Below, piece after piece: positions 43,651 to 52,233 of a stretch of 64,000 nucleotides of DNA. The stretch is from positions 21,945 through 85,944 of the forward strand of contig JAEETM010000003.1 in the NCBI GenBank assembly GCA_016290335.1, written 5' to 3'. Under the pieces are notes generated by a model, which was not told where the DNA came from, did no database searches, and saw only the letters and a list, made by a program, of their open reading frames with translations. A program made the translations under genes and the position numbers. The stretch's first letter is position 1; the number at the start of each line of letters is the position of its first letter. Source of the DNA: Treponema sp. Lineage in GTDB: Bacteria > Spirochaetota > Spirochaetia > Treponematales > Treponemataceae.

Positions 43651-46170
43651 ATGGTAGGCGAGGCGTATAAAAAGATTGCGAATCAGGCAAATCTTAAAAG
43701 GATTTTTGTGTTTGCTCCGTCAATGGCAATTTATCTGACAACGGAGTTTATAAGGGATATACGCAAGCTTTTCAGGGCCAGCTATGCGCACTGTAATTTT
43801 AATCTTGGAAGTTTTTCCATAAATGCATATATTCTGTTTGTAATTCTTGACGGACTTTTTGTTCTTTCTTCCCTTGCAATTTTCGGGTTTTCTCTTTTTG
43901 CTAATAAAAAATTAAAGAACAATCATTGGAATAACTTTTATTACCAGTTAGTTAAGGCTTACGGATTGTTCCTTACGTTATGTGCATTTATTGCAGTTCT
44001 TGTAACGGCACGGACCTTTGGTGTTGCAGATTTTACCTTTGCGTTTATTATAGTCACGTTAACTTCGGCCATTCTGTACATAAACAGTATTGTAACAATT
44101 ACGGTGGACTCTCTTTGTTTTATTCTTTCGTTTGTGCTGATTAAGATTTTTGATATGGCGGGTTCGTATAATCCTTACTGGGCTTACATTATTGTGTTCA
44201 TGCTTATTTCTACGGCAACGGCTTTTATTAAGGAACGTCATCTGCGCGAAACGCTTGAACGAGAAAGAATGAAATCTATGTTCCTTGCAAATATGAGTCA
44301 CGAAATAAGAACTCCTATGAATGCAATTGTAGGAATGAGTGAACTTGCAATGGACTTTAATATAAGCGACAGTGAAAAAAATATTCTGCGGCAGATAAGG
44401 TCTTCGGGAATAAATCTTGTTGAAATTATAAATGATATTCTTGATTTCTCAAAGATTGAATCGGGCAAGATGGAAATTATGCCGCATGATTATGACCTTG
44501 TTAAGCTGATGAATGACATTATGAATGTTGTTGAAGTTCGCTTGAAAGGAAAGCCGGTTGAACTGATTCTGGAAATAGATCCGGCGCTTGCAAAGGTTTA
44601 CCATGGTGATGATGTGCGGTTGAGGCAGATTTTAATTAACCTTGCGGGTAATGCTTCCAAGTTTACTGAGAAGGGAAGCATAAGGATTCGTGTTGAAGAT
44701 CTGAGTAAGGTGCATGAGAGCGTGCCGCATAAAAGTTCAATTTATGACGGGGCGCAGGGAAAGGAAGGTTTGCGCTTCAGTGTTATTGATACGGGCGTTG
44801 GAATTAAAAAGGAAGATATTGGTAAACTGTTCCGTGCCTTCCAGCAGGTTGATATGCAGATGAACAGGGCTAAGGGTGGAACCGGGCTTGGACTTTCTAT
44901 AAGTAAAACTCTTGTTACGCTTATGCACGGTACGATTGGAGTTGATTCGGAATATGGAAAAGGCTCTACCTTCTATGTGAATCTTCCGCAGGAAAGAGTT
45001 TCGGAAGAGACTTGTGGAGAGTTTTATAAAGCGATTTTTGAAGCGGGAGGCACTGTTCGTGAGGGCGCGGGGGATGTTAGTTCTCTCAAACAGCTTTCGT
45101 TAGCGGTGCTTAACAGCCCTGAGTTTGCAGGATTGTTTAATGAAAAGCAGGCGGTTTTACCCTTTAAGGCACCTAAGGCAAAAATCCTTGTGGTTGATGA
45201 TAATGAAGTGAACCTTCAGGTTGCAGATGGATTATTACAGAAGTTTGATATTCATTGTACAAAAGCAATGAGCGGATATGAAGCTCTTGATATTTTGAAG
45301 ACTCAGAGCTTTGACATTATCTTTATGGACCACCAGATGCCGGGAATGGACGGTGTGGAAACTCTTGAAAAAATCCGCGAAGCCGAAAAGGATTTGCCGG
45401 AGGAAGAAAAAAGCCTTGTAATTGTTTTGAGTGCTAATGCGGTGAACGGTGCAAGAGAAATGTTCTTGAGTAAAGGCTTTAATGATTTTGTTGCAAAGCC
45501 TGTTCAGGGTAAAGATTTTGCGGCCTGTCTTTCTAAGTGGTTGAAAAAAGATTTGATGGTGATGGTAGACAGTACTAAGGATGCTGAGATTGATGTGCCG
45601 GAAGATTTCCCTGTTTTACCACAGGATAAGCTTGATGTGAAAAAGGCTGTTGAGCTTGCGGGCGGCTTTGAAAACTGGCTTACAATTGCAAGAACGTTTG
45701 CCGGTTCTATTGCTGAAAAAGCAGAACAGATTCAGGATTATTATGAAAAGGGTGCAATAAAGGATTATACGATTCAGGTGCATGCATTAAAGAGTGCTTC
45801 CCGGATTTTAGGTGCTGAAAAGCTTTCTGAACTGGCTGCCGGTTTGGAAGAGGCTGGAAATCTTCTGCAGAAAAATGAAGAAATGCTTGAGCTGTACAGA
45901 AGTTATGGTGCTTTGCTTGAGCCTGTAAAAAATTACGGTGCGCAGGAAGAGGGTGAAAAACAGGAGCTTACAGAAAAAGAGCTTACGGAAATTATTGAAG
46001 CTATTCGGTCAGGATGTGCCAACTTTGACCTTGTTGAAGTTGAAGAAAAGTTTGCACTTTTGCAGAAGGCAAAGCTGCCGGAAAAGCTGGCAGGGAAAAT
46101 GGAAGAGCTTTCTAAGGCAGTAGAAAATATTGAGTTTGAACAGGTGGAAGAGATATTAAAAAACTTTTAG
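43651..46170 (+). CDS. Hybrid sensor histidine kinase (membrane sensor, HisKA, HATPase, receiver, HPt)
   Basis: 839 residues. The N-terminal sensor has about six membrane helices (20-195). HisKA has FLANMSHEIRTPMNAIVGMS with the phospho-His; the ATPase boxes include 'ILINLAGNASKFTEKG', 'DTGVGIKKEDIGKLF' and 'GGTGLGLSIS'. A receiver follows (KILVVDDNEVNLQ, 'DIIFMDHQMPGMDG') and a C-terminal HPt domain ('IQVHALKSASRILGAEKLSE'). A full phosphorelay in one chain, which could pass phosphate to the upstream single-domain regulator. Signal unknown. Confidence 0.94.
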   Translation: MVGEAYKKIANQANLKRIFVFAPSMAIYLTTEFIRDIRKLFRASYAHCNFNLGSFSINAYILFVILDGLFVLSSLAIFGFSLFANKKLKNNHWNNFYYQLVKAYGLFLTLCAFIAVLVTARTFGVADFTFAFIIVTLTSAILYINSIVTITVDSLCFILSFVLIKIFDMAGSYNPYWAYIIVFMLISTATAFIKERHLRETLERERMKSMFLANMSHEIRTPMNAIVGMSELAMDFNISDSEKNILRQIRSSGINLVEIINDILDFSKIESGKMEIMPHDYDLVKLMNDIMNVVEVRLKGKPVELILEIDPALAKVYHGDDVRLRQILINLAGNASKFTEKGSIRIRVEDLSKVHESVPHKSSIYDGAQGKEGLRFSVIDTGVGIKKEDIGKLFRAFQQVDMQMNRAKGGTGLGLSISKTLVTLMHGTIGVDSEYGKGSTFYVNLPQERVSEETCGEFYKAIFEAGGTVREGAGDVSSLKQLSLAVLNSPEFAGLFNEKQAVLPFKAPKAKILVVDDNEVNLQVADGLLQKFDIHCTKAMSGYEALDILKTQSFDIIFMDHQMPGMDGVETLEKIREAEKDLPEEEKSLVIVLSANAVNGAREMFLSKGFNDFVAKPVQGKDFAACLSKWLKKDLMVMVDSTKDAEIDVPEDFPVLPQDKLDVKKAVELAGGFENWLTIARTFAGSIAEKAEQIQDYYEKGAIKDYTIQVHALKSASRILGAEKLSELAAGLEEAGNLLQKNEEMLELYRSYGALLEPVKNYGAQEEGEKQELTEKELTEIIEAIRSGCANFDLVEVEEKFALLQKAKLPEKLAGKMEELSKAVENIEFEQVEEILKNF

Positions 46171-46183
46171 GTGGGGGCGAAAA

Positions 46184-47143
46184 ATGAAAGTACTTGTAAT
46201 TAACAGTCAGCTTGAACAGAAGTATTTTGATTTGATTTCTTCAACAGCTGAAAGACTTGGTGCAAAGGTTGCTTTTTACAAAACAGAAGCTGAGATTCCT
46301 CAGTGCGATTTTGATGCAGATATTATTTACGGCTTTGCACCATCAATTGTAAAAACAAGCAAAACTCTTAAGTGGCTTTGTGTGCCCTGGGCGGGTGTTG
46401 ATTCCCTTATGGTTCCGGGGTATTTTGCAAACGAAGAGTGCCTGCTTACAAACTCGGCTGGTGCGTACGGAGTTTCTATTGCAGAACATATGATTGCAAT
46501 GGCTCTTATAATGATGAGGCGGCTGAACGAGTTTTTAGAGGAAACAGGAAACGGCTTGTGGTTTTCTCCGCGTCCGCAGAAGTCTTTGAAGGATTGCAGG
46601 ATTACAGTGCTTGGGACCGGTGATATTGGTACAACGTTTGCAAAGCGGGTAAAAGCGTTTGAGCCTGCTGACATTATTGGCGTGTGCAGAAGCGGGAAGA
46701 GTGAGGCGGCGGTATACGATAAGGTTCTTCCAGTGAGCGAGCTTGATTCAGTTTTACCGGAAACCGATTTGCTTGCAATGAGTCTTCCGGCGACGGAGGA
46801 AACTAAAGGTATTTTATCGCGACCGAAAATTGAGCTTTTACCAGAAGGGGCCTACATCATAAATGTTGGACGCGGTTCTGCTATTGATGAAAATGCACTT
46901 GCTGATAATCTTGATAACGGACATCTTGCAGGAGCTGCTCTTGATGTTTTCCAGACTGAACCGCTTCCGCAGGGTGACAGATTGTGGCACACTAAGAATC
47001 TTTTAATTACACCGCACGTTGCAGGAAATATGACACTTCCTTATACAAAGCAGAAGAATGTAGAAATGTTTCTTGAAGATTTGAATAATTTTATTGAAGG
47101 AAAACCGTTGAAATATCTTGTAGACAGGAAGCTTGGATATTAA
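46184..47143 (+). CDS. D-isomer-specific 2-hydroxyacid dehydrogenase
   Basis: 319 residues. NAD motif VLGTGDIGTTFAKRV, catalytic Arg in NVGRGSAID, Glu in FQTEPLP and His in TPHVAGN, in the usual order. Substrate (glyoxylate, hydroxypyruvate or another 2-keto acid) is not determined. Starts 13 bases after the kinase gene with GGTGGGGG upstream, so it may be co-transcribed; a strong terminator follows. Confidence 0.92.
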   Translation: MKVLVINSQLEQKYFDLISSTAERLGAKVAFYKTEAEIPQCDFDADIIYGFAPSIVKTSKTLKWLCVPWAGVDSLMVPGYFANEECLLTNSAGAYGVSIAEHMIAMALIMMRRLNEFLEETGNGLWFSPRPQKSLKDCRITVLGTGDIGTTFAKRVKAFEPADIIGVCRSGKSEAAVYDKVLPVSELDSVLPETDLLAMSLPATEETKGILSRPKIELLPEGAYIINVGRGSAIDENALADNLDNGHLAGAALDVFQTEPLPQGDRLWHTKNLLITPHVAGNMTLPYTKQKNVEMFLEDLNNFIEGKPLKYLVDRKLGY

Positions 47144-47154
47144 TCTTTTTATGC

Positions 47155-47192
47155 AAAAAAAACCTCTCCATCCATGTGAATGGAGAGGTTTT
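47155..47192. terminator. Bidirectional terminator
   Basis: AAAACCTCTCCATCC-ATGT-GAATGGAGAGGTTTT-type stem flanked by A and T runs between converging genes. Confidence 0.9.
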
Positions 47193-47211
47193 AATTATTT
47201 TATTTTAATCA

Positions 47212-49350
47212 TTAAACCTTGAACTTATCAATCTGGCCGCCGATTTCTTCGATAGATGACTTCATATTTTCAGAAATCTCGCGAAGGGCGACTCCGGTTA
47301 TCTTAATCTTTTCTGCATCAAGAGTCATTTCTTCAACGCTTGACTGCATAATTCCGGTTGCATCCTGAAGGTTTCGAACTTCTTCGAGGATTGCCTTATT
47401 TCCCTGTGACATTTCTACGCTGGCAGTTTTAACTTCGATTGTAGAATCGTTCATTGAGTGAAGGGCATGTGAAATCTGCATAGAACCAGTGTTCTGCTCT
47501 TCCATTGCGGCCTGAATCTGGCGTACAAGCTGTTCTGTATCTGTAATTTTATTTGTAACAGACTGGAAGGCTTTGCTTGATTCTTCGGAAGCAGAAACTA
47601 CATTATCAATAGAAGCTTTAATATTGTTCAACTGATAACCGATTGTTTCTGACTGTGAAGATGAAGTTTCGGAAAGCTTACGGATTTCATCAGCAACTAC
47701 AGAGAAGCCTCGTCCTGCATCTCCAGCGTGAGCAGCCTCAATTGCGGCGTTCATGGCAAGAAGGTTTGTCTGTTCGGCAATTGCGGCAATTACAGAGTTT
47801 GCATCCTGGAGGGTTTCACTCTGGTCTTTAATGTCTTCGATGATTGTGTTTACGTTCAACTGCATCTGAATACCAGTCTGAGCGGAAGTTGCAAGACCAT
47901 CGAAGGAAACTGACATTTTTTCCATTGAGTCGTTTACAGACTTAATGTTTCCAATCATCTCTTCAATTGCGGCAGAAGCATCTGAAACCTGCATAGACTG
48001 TTTTTCAATCATGTGGCCAAGAGATTCAATGTTGCTTGCAATTTCGTTTACGGCACCAGCTGTCTGCTGTACAGATTTAGACTGATTGTCAATCTGGCTG
48101 TGAACTGAATCAATACTTGTAAGGATTTCTTCAATAGAGGTTGCAGTATTCTGAGTTGAACTGTCGAGCGCTGCACCTGCATTTCCAAGTGTATCGCGTG
48201 ATTTTTTAACCTGTGCAATAATAGTCTGGAGCTTTTCGGTAAACTTATTAAAGCCGGTAACAACATCACCAATTTCATCATTAAGCTTGATATTGATTCG
48301 TTTTGTAAGGTCTGCATCGCCGGTTGAAATATCGTTGATTGTTGTTTTAACGAATCCAAGAGGTTTGATAAGGAATGAAATAAGAATCATACTGCCGACA
48401 ATTACAATTATAATTGCAGCAATGACGGAGATAATAATGATATTGGTAACTCTGTAAAGGCTGTCATAGTATTCTTTGTAAGGAACGGCACAGACAACTG
48501 ACCAGCCGCTTTCGTCGCCAACAGGCATATAAGCTACAGCCTTTTTCTCGTTTGAAAGAGGGTCAATTTCGATCTTATAACCGGTTTCTCCTGCAATTAC
48601 AGACTCCATCATCTGATCCCACGGAGTTTTTGGAGTATTATCATCAGTAGTAACCTGACCACCATTTTGCATTGCATCAATATCTTCCTGTGTCATACCG
48701 TCATAAGTAGTACGACCGATTGGCATTCCTGAAGTTGTAGAAATGATTAATGGATGAGAGTTTTTACCAATGATGATTGATTCAGAAAGATTGTAAACAT
48801 CATTGCCATTAACGATTGAAGACAGAATACCTATAGCTTCGCGGCTGTTGCCTTCGCCATAAACAGGTATACAATAGAACATTAATGTATCATCACTGTC
48901 TGTTTCCATCATATAGCTTTTTGGAAGAGGGTCAATTACAACTCGTTTTCCAGAAATGGTCTGAATAAAGAAGTCAATTGTAGAAACATCTACATAAGTT
49001 CCGTCCGGGCGGATACAAAGACCTTCTTTGCTGTAAAAAGCAAGGTTTTCAAAGTGAACAGGGTCTGATTTTGCAATTGCTTCAAGCTGAACGGTTTTCT
49101 GTTCCAGAGAAATGGATTCATCGCGGATATAAGGAAGCGCGGCAATACATTCCAGAAGATAGAACTCCTTTTTGTTTACATCCTGCAAAATACGGGCTGA
49201 TTTCTGGGCATTCAATTTCATAATCTGTTCTGTATTTGTGGAAATTGATTTAGCCAGTTCACGCCTTGCTAAAAGTCCAATTGTAACTACGGCAAGATTG
49301 ATTAAAATAACTACGAAAATAATAATTTTGAATTTTAATCCTAAACGCAT
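47212..49350 (-). CDS. Methyl-accepting chemotaxis protein with Cache-type sensor
   Basis: 712 residues. First membrane segment about 8-27, a periplasmic dCache-like region with 'ENLAFYSKEGLCIRPDGTY' and 'QTISGKRVVIDPLPKS', second membrane segment about 300-330, HAMP, then the signalling coiled coil with hairpin '[20 protein letters not shown]', continuing [19 protein letters not shown]. Its cytoplasmic half is a close relative of the receptor at 14656-16761 while the sensor differs. A strong AGGAGG site precedes the ATG. Ligand unknown. Confidence 0.93.
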   Translation of the reverse strand: MRLGLKFKIIIFVVILINLAVVTIGLLARRELAKSISTNTEQIMKLNAQKSARILQDVNKKEFYLLECIAALPYIRDESISLEQKTVQLEAIAKSDPVHFENLAFYSKEGLCIRPDGTYVDVSTIDFFIQTISGKRVVIDPLPKSYMMETDSDDTLMFYCIPVYGEGNSREAIGILSSIVNGNDVYNLSESIIIGKNSHPLIISTTSGMPIGRTTYDGMTQEDIDAMQNGGQVTTDDNTPKTPWDQMMESVIAGETGYKIEIDPLSNEKKAVAYMPVGDESGWSVVCAVPYKEYYDSLYRVTNIIIISVIAAIIIVIVGSMILISFLIKPLGFVKTTINDISTGDADLTKRINIKLNDEIGDVVTGFNKFTEKLQTIIAQVKKSRDTLGNAGAALDSSTQNTATSIEEILTSIDSVHSQIDNQSKSVQQTAGAVNEIASNIESLGHMIEKQSMQVSDASAAIEEMIGNIKSVNDSMEKMSVSFDGLATSAQTGIQMQLNVNTIIEDIKDQSETLQDANSVIAAIAEQTNLLAMNAAIEAAHAGDAGRGFSVVADEIRKLSETSSSQSETIGYQLNNIKASIDNVVSASEESSKAFQSVTNKITDTEQLVRQIQAAMEEQNTGSMQISHALHSMNDSTIEVKTASVEMSQGNKAILEEVRNLQDATGIMQSSVEEMTLDAEKIKITGVALREISENMKSSIEEIGGQIDKFKV

Positions 49351-49445
49351 TAAAACCTCCTGAGGTATTACTATAATTGTAGTTCAGAATTTGAGATTTG
49401 TAAATTTAAAAAAAATGAGTCGAAAATGTGGAAAAACAGGGGTAA

Positions 49446-50636
49446 TTACTTCTTTTTTCCGCGCAGCATGAACAGTTTTGCGCCCCGAACTATTGGTTTT
49501 ATGTACCATGGAGAGAGTGCTTTATCTGCTTTTTTGAGCATTTCGCGTATTGGAATGCTTTGAGGGCAGTGTTTTTCGCATTTACCGCAGCCAATACACT
49601 CAGAAGCAAAGGCAGAATCCCTTCGGAGGGCGGTTGTCTGGAAATAATCGAACATACCAGAGGATTTTGATTCGGAATACATAAGGTTCCAGCCGCGGAA
49701 AATGCCCGGAATATCGATTCCTTTTGGACACGGCATGCAGTAACGGCAGCCTGTACAGCCAACCTTTTCTGTGCGCCTGATTTCGGCAATAATCTGGTCG
49801 ATAAAGGCAAAATCATCAGCTGTAAAATGGTTGACGGTGGCCTGGTCTGCAACGCGGCAGTTTTCCTGTACCATTTCAAGGCTGTTCATGCCGGAAAGTA
49901 CGCAGGTTACTTCGCTCTGATTGTAAAGCCAGCGGAAGCCCCATTCGGCAGGTGACCATCCGCGGGGATTTGCGGCAATCATCTTTTTTGCAGATTCGGG
50001 GAGAAGGTTTACAAGCTTACCGCCACGTAACGGTTCCATAATTATTACGGGAATGCCCTTTGCGGCGGCGACTTTTACACCGGCTTCGCCAACCTGCGAA
50101 ACCTTATCGAGGTAGTTGTACTGAACGAGGCAGACTTCCCAGTCGTAATCGTCAAGAATCTTTTTGAACATTTCTGTTGTGCCGTGGAAGGAAAAACCGA
50201 TGTTCCTGATTTTGCCTTCTGCTTTTTTCTGTGCAATCCAGTCTTCTATGCCGATTGATTTAAGGCGTTCCCACTGAGCGTAATCAGTGAGATAATGCAT
50301 GAGGTAATAATCGATGTAATCGGTGCGGAGGCGGGAAAGCTCTTCGTTAAAGCAGCGTTCAACGGCGGCTATGCTGGACATAAGATATTGAGGAAGCTTT
50401 GTTGCAATATTGATTTTCTGGCGTAACTGGTTTCGCTCCAGGATTTCGCCGAGAGCTGCTTCGCTGCCGGAATAGATGTAGGCGGTATCAAAATAATTTA
50501 CACCTGCGTTGTAAGCAGCAAGGATTTCTTTTTCTGCTTTATCTAAATCGATGCGGCCGGCTTTTGTGGTAAAGCGCATGCAGCCGTAGCCCAGAAGAGA
50601 GATGTCCTGATTTTTTTTATTCTTGCGATATTGCAT
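49446..50636 (-). CDS. Aldo/keto reductase with C-terminal ferredoxin domain
   Basis: 396 residues. The AKR barrel (about 1-290) has the catalytic tetrad: Asp and Tyr in 'NYFDTAYIYSGSEAALGE', Lys in IATKLPQY, His in FSFHGT. The C-terminal part has CTGCRYCMPCPKGI and CIGCGKCEKHCPQSI, two [4Fe-4S] motifs. This fusion is common in anaerobes, where it may link ferredoxin and substrate reduction. A promoter (TAGACA-N18-TATAAT) ends six bases before the ATG. Reaction not known. Confidence 0.9.
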   Translation of the reverse strand: MQYRKNKKNQDISLLGYGCMRFTTKAGRIDLDKAEKEILAAYNAGVNYFDTAYIYSGSEAALGEILERNQLRQKINIATKLPQYLMSSIAAVERCFNEELSRLRTDYIDYYLMHYLTDYAQWERLKSIGIEDWIAQKKAEGKIRNIGFSFHGTTEMFKKILDDYDWEVCLVQYNYLDKVSQVGEAGVKVAAAKGIPVIIMEPLRGGKLVNLLPESAKKMIAANPRGWSPAEWGFRWLYNQSEVTCVLSGMNSLEMVQENCRVADQATVNHFTADDFAFIDQIIAEIRRTEKVGCTGCRYCMPCPKGIDIPGIFRGWNLMYSESKSSGMFDYFQTTALRRDSAFASECIGCGKCEKHCPQSIPIREMLKKADKALSPWYIKPIVRGAKLFMLRGKKK

Positions 50637-50642
50637 AAAGTA

Positions 50643-50672
50643 ATTATAGGGAATAAACAGTGTGTTTGTCTA
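50643..50672 (-). promoter_or_regulatory. Promoter of the aldo/keto reductase, leaderless spacing
   Basis: TAGACA, 18 bases, TATAAT on the minus strand, then six bases to ATG; no Shine-Dalgarno. Confidence 0.6.
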
Positions 50673-50751
50673 CGATACGTGGGTAGGATAGTGATGTTGG
50701 TTGTGATAAAGTGAGATTACATAAAAGAACGCGCGTTAAACTAAAAAGGAT

Positions 50752-50779
50752 GAATTGAAAATCTTTAGATTTTCAATTC
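50752..50779. repeat. Perfect 13-bp-arm hairpin
   Basis: GAATTGAAAATCT-TT-AGATTTTCAATTC, directly before the dispersed repeat at 50785. It could form in the leader of the HTH gene. Confidence 0.6.
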
Positions 50780-50784
50780 TCCAA

Positions 50785-50830
50785 TTTTGCAATTCTATGA
50801 AACGCTGCGCACTGCTCGCGTTTCTTTAAA
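50785..50830. repeat. Dispersed hairpin repeat, inverted copy of 8531-8578
   Basis: Contains GAAACGC/GCGTTTC arms (50799-50824) around TGCGCACTGCTC. Near identity with 8531-8578 on the opposite strand over about 46 bases. It ends just before the AGGAGGT ribosome binding site of the HTH gene. Confidence 0.7.
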
Positions 50831-50849
50831 CACAGGAGGTACATTATTT

Positions 50850-51434
50850 ATGATAGATAACTATATTACGGGGAGCGTGATTAAAAGTTTACGCGAAAAG
50901 AAAAAGATGACGCAGGAAGAGCTTGCAGAGAAAATCTTTGTGACTGGTAAGGCGGTGAGCAAGTGGGAAACGGGACAAGGATTTCCTGACATCAGCCTGG
51001 TGGAGCCGCTGGCAAAGGCGCTTGATATTTCGGTGATTGAGCTTTTGTCGGGAGAGTGCATTCAGAACCGGAACAGAGTTTCGAATATGTTCAGAAGCAA
51101 GTTTTATGTTTGTCCGGTTTGCGGAAATGTAATACGGACAATCGGCGAAGCAATGATAAGCTGCTGTGGGATTACGCTACCACCCTTGGAGGCGGAAGAA
51201 GATGATGAACACCAGATTATGGTGGAATCGGTTGAGGATGAATATTATGTTCATCTGGAACATCCGATGAGTAAGGAACATTATATTTCGTTTATTGCGG
51301 CAGTGTCGGATCAGGGCGTGCAGTTTACAAAGCTTTATCCGGAGCAGACGGCGGAGGCACGGTTCAAACGGGCGCGTGTGAGATATATTTATGCGTATTG
51401 TAATCATCATGGATTATTTTTGAAAAAGGTTTAA
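50850..51434 (+). CDS. HTH (XRE) regulator fused to a complete desulfoferrodoxin/superoxide reductase
   Basis: 194 residues from the ATG at 50850 after AGGAGGT. Residues 1-68 are an XRE helix-turn-helix ('LREKKKMTQEELAEKIFVTG', 'SKWETGQGFPD'). Residues 84-108 have the desulforedoxin-type Fe site CPVC..CC (Cys88, 91, 105, 106). Residues 120-190 hold the superoxide reductase site: His121, His138, His144, Cys184 and His187 (EHPM, EHYI, CNHHGLF). All ligands of both iron centres are present, so it may be an enzyme, an oxidative-stress sensor, or both. Stands alone. Confidence 0.88.
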   Translation: MIDNYITGSVIKSLREKKKMTQEELAEKIFVTGKAVSKWETGQGFPDISLVEPLAKALDISVIELLSGECIQNRNRVSNMFRSKFYVCPVCGNVIRTIGEAMISCCGITLPPLEAEEDDEHQIMVESVEDEYYVHLEHPMSKEHYISFIAAVSDQGVQFTKLYPEQTAEARFKRARVRYIYAYCNHHGLFLKKV

Positions 51435-51455
51435 AATACATCTGAGGAAAAAAAG

Positions 51456-51605
51456 ATGAATCGAGAATTATTTAAAAAAGTTTATGTTGATTACAAACCG
51501 CGTGAATAACAGGTTGATGAAGGTAAAGGTTTTATTCCAGATTATTGGATTGATGATGAAAATCCACTGGGAGTGGTGGAAGAATATGTACGGAAAATGA
51601 TATAA
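51456..51605 (+). pseudogene. Small gene interrupted by an in-frame TAA
   Basis: An ATG at 51456, with GAGGA upstream, opens a frame of 17 codons that hits TAA at 51507 and then continues in the same frame for 31 more codons (ending ...GVVEEYVRKMI at 51605). Both parts look like one acidic small protein ('VYVDYKPRE', then QVDEGKGFIPDYWIDDENPL). Likely one point mutation or a sequencing error. Family not recognised. Confidence 0.5.
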
Positions 51606-51606
51606 T
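51598..51606 (+). promoter_or_regulatory. Extended -10 promoter, leaderless spacing
   Basis: TGATATAAT (TGn extended -10), then nine bases to the ATG at 51616; no Shine-Dalgarno and no -35. Confidence 0.4.
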
Positions 51607-51615
51607 CATTTTATT

Positions 51616-52230
51616 ATGGAAACTTTGACAACAAAAATCTTGCCTTTCGAAATGAACAATATTCCTTTTATACTTGATGTGGTGGTGCCTATGTGGAGTC
51701 CGCCGATTGGGGATGAAGAGTTCAGACGTTTTGATGTGGAATATATTCTGCGTAATAATTTTTTTGAAAATACACTTCATTATGAGTTAGTTGAACATAA
51801 CGAGCAGACAGGTTCGGACGAGTTTTGCGCAGCTGCCTTTTTTGCAAGAAAGGGAGATGTGTGCAGGGCTGAAGAATGGTTTGCGGTTGAATCGAAAAAA
51901 TATCCTGAAGAATTAAAAAGGGCTTCCATCATGAGCAGGGAATATATTGAAGAGATGGACAGAAAGACCTTTGACATGATGAATGAGGATGACATCAAGC
52001 TGACTCTTTATGTAAGCCGGAAACGCGGTTGTGGTTCAAGGCTGCTGAATGAACTTTGTGAGCAGTTTAAAGAAAAGGGGTATAAAAAGCTTTATCTCTG
52101 GACTGATTGTGAATGCACCTGGGAATGGTATACTGAGCATGGCTATGAGCTTGTGGAGCAGGGTGTTTATAAACCCTTTAGTAGCGAGAAGGAAGATTAC
52201 AGAACTTTTGTTTTTAGAAAGGAGTTGTAA
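51616..52230 (+). CDS. GNAT-family acetyltransferase
   Basis: 204 residues. The acetyl-CoA loop region 'LTLYVSRKRGCGSRLLNELC' and the following 'GYKKLYLWTDCECTWEWYTEHGYELVEQG' are the motif A and B pattern of N-acetyltransferases. The first 100 residues hold the substrate part and are not specific. The PfkB-type kinase gene starts three bases after its stop, so they are one operon. Substrate unknown. Confidence 0.82.
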   Translation: METLTTKILPFEMNNIPFILDVVVPMWSPPIGDEEFRRFDVEYILRNNFFENTLHYELVEHNEQTGSDEFCAAAFFARKGDVCRAEEWFAVESKKYPEELKRASIMSREYIEEMDRKTFDMMNEDDIKLTLYVSRKRGCGSRLLNELCEQFKEKGYKKLYLWTDCECTWEWYTEHGYELVEQGVYKPFSSEKEDYRTFVFRKEL

Positions 52231-52233
52231 GAG

